A stretch of 22,748 nt of DNA, from the NCBI GenBank assembly GCA_902462035.1, contig CABQAC010000004.1:1-22748 (forward strand). The letters are read 5' to 3'. Source of the DNA: an uncultured Eubacteriales bacterium (lineage in GTDB: Bacteria > Bacillota > Clostridia > Oscillospirales > Acutalibacteraceae). The position numbers and the translations under genes were made by a program. Positions 22,308-22,748 of this stretch are shown one piece after another; the stretch's first letter is position 1; each line of letters starts with the position of its first letter. The notes below the pieces were generated by a model. That model was not told the origin of the DNA. It ran no database searches and was given only the letters and a program-made list of their open reading frames with translations.

Positions 22308-22748
22308 TTAATCGCCAAACGAGACGCCGATACTGCGTGCGGCCGCGATGACCTCACAATCCTTGGGAACCAGCTTTAATTTTCCCGCAACTTCCTCCAG
22401 CGGGACGGGAACGATCGATTCGCCGCGCAGGGCCACCATGTTGCCGTAGTTTTCGTCACGAATCAATGCGGCCGCGGCCGCGCCGAACCGAGTCGCAAGG
22501 ACACGGTCGAAGGGGCAGGGGCTGCCGCCGCGTTGAAAATGGCCCGGCACCGTCACGCGGATTTCCTGGCCGGTAATTTTGCCGATATCCTGGGCCAATT
22601 GATACGAAATGGACGGAAACGACTGAACGGCTTTTTTTTGTTTCAGTTCCTTTTTGCTTAAAGCGGCGTCCTCAACCGAAATAGCGCCTTCCGCCACCGC
22701 GATGATGGAGAACCGTTTGCCGTAAGCGCTGCGTTTTTTCAGCATTTG
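22308..22748 (-). CDS. pfkA: 6-phosphofructokinase, C-terminal part only
   Basis: The gene runs off the end of the window; the frame is still open at the last base, and the methionine at 22745 is internal. About 147 codons are visible. The region has RFSIIAVAEGA, then ITGQEIRVTVPGHFQRGGSPCPFDRVLATRFG, the highly conserved sugar-phosphate-binding segment (GHxQRGGxPxxxDR), and a C-terminal tail. The enzyme phosphorylates fructose-6-phosphate in glycolysis. The residues that separate ATP- from pyrophosphate-dependent enzymes lie in the missing N-terminal half, so the phosphate donor cannot be decided here. PGHFQRGG instead of the more usual LGHxQRGG suggests a less typical subgroup. Confidence 0.93.
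   Translation of the reverse strand, partial: QMLKKRSAYGKRFSIIAVAEGAISVEDAALSKKELKQKKAVQSFPSISYQLAQDIGKITGQEIRVTVPGHFQRGGSPCPFDRVLATRFGAAAAALIRDENYGNMVALRGESIVPVPLEEVAGKLKLVPKDCEVIAAARSIGVSFGD

Overview
The window is about 57% G+C by eye. It looks like the chromosome of a Gram-positive anaerobe of the class Clostridia, perhaps of the Oscillospirales/Ruminococcaceae type. The evidence is strong AGGAGG-type ribosome binding sites, frequent GTG and TTG starts, sigma-A promoters with 17-base spacers, a lipoprotein-type corrinoid binding protein, a CobA-HemD fusion and the S6-Ssb-S18 operon. The genus is not determined.

Layout. (1) Positions 1-15327 hold one long plus-strand run of 17 genes for tetrapyrrole and cobalamin synthesis: the end of hemC, a cobA-hemD fusion, hemB, hemL, a short cbiX, a cbiE-cbiT fusion, cbiA, cobT, cobU, cobS, a second diverged cobU-like gene, cobC, a frameshifted cbiB, cobD, cbiP, a cobO/btuR adenosyltransferase, and cbiC. 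Most neighbours overlap by a few bases or sit within about 40 bases of each other, which points to one translationally coupled operon entered from upstream. (2) Positions 15328-15808 contain a near-consensus promoter, a cobalamin riboswitch and an intrinsic terminator. (3) Positions 15809-19187 hold a btuF/btuC/btuD-like corrinoid ABC importer followed by a small cysteine-rich CGGC-type protein. (4) Positions 19188-19417 are a small intergenic island with a perfect 18-bp stem-loop and a terminator. (5) Positions 19418-21056 hold a minus-strand DUF1294 membrane protein and a plus-strand secreted or anchored GHL10 (DUF187) protein. (6) From 21063 onward, behind a bidirectional terminator, the minus strand holds the housekeeping operon rpsF-ssb-rpsR with its own promoter, then the end of a phosphofructokinase gene.

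How it works together. HemL and HemB feed 5-aminolevulinate into porphobilinogen. HemC and HemD make uroporphyrinogen III, and CobA methylates it toward precorrin-2. CbiX inserts cobalt (anaerobic, cobalt-early route). CbiE/T and CbiC act in the middle of the corrin pathway. CbiA and CbiP amidate, CobO adenosylates, CobD and CbiB add the aminopropanol arm, and CobU, CobS, CobT and CobC build the nucleotide loop. The mid-pathway genes cbiL, cbiF, cbiG, cbiH, cbiD and cbiJ and a precorrin-2 dehydrogenase are absent from this window, so they must lie elsewhere (perhaps just upstream) or be missing. The riboswitch-controlled importer offers a salvage route.

The most notable points are the disrupted cbiB, the pair of CobU-like proteins with complementary motif losses, the riboswitch/terminator control of the importer, and the CGGC protein riding with it. 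I saw no CRISPR array, phage, transposase, tRNA or rRNA.
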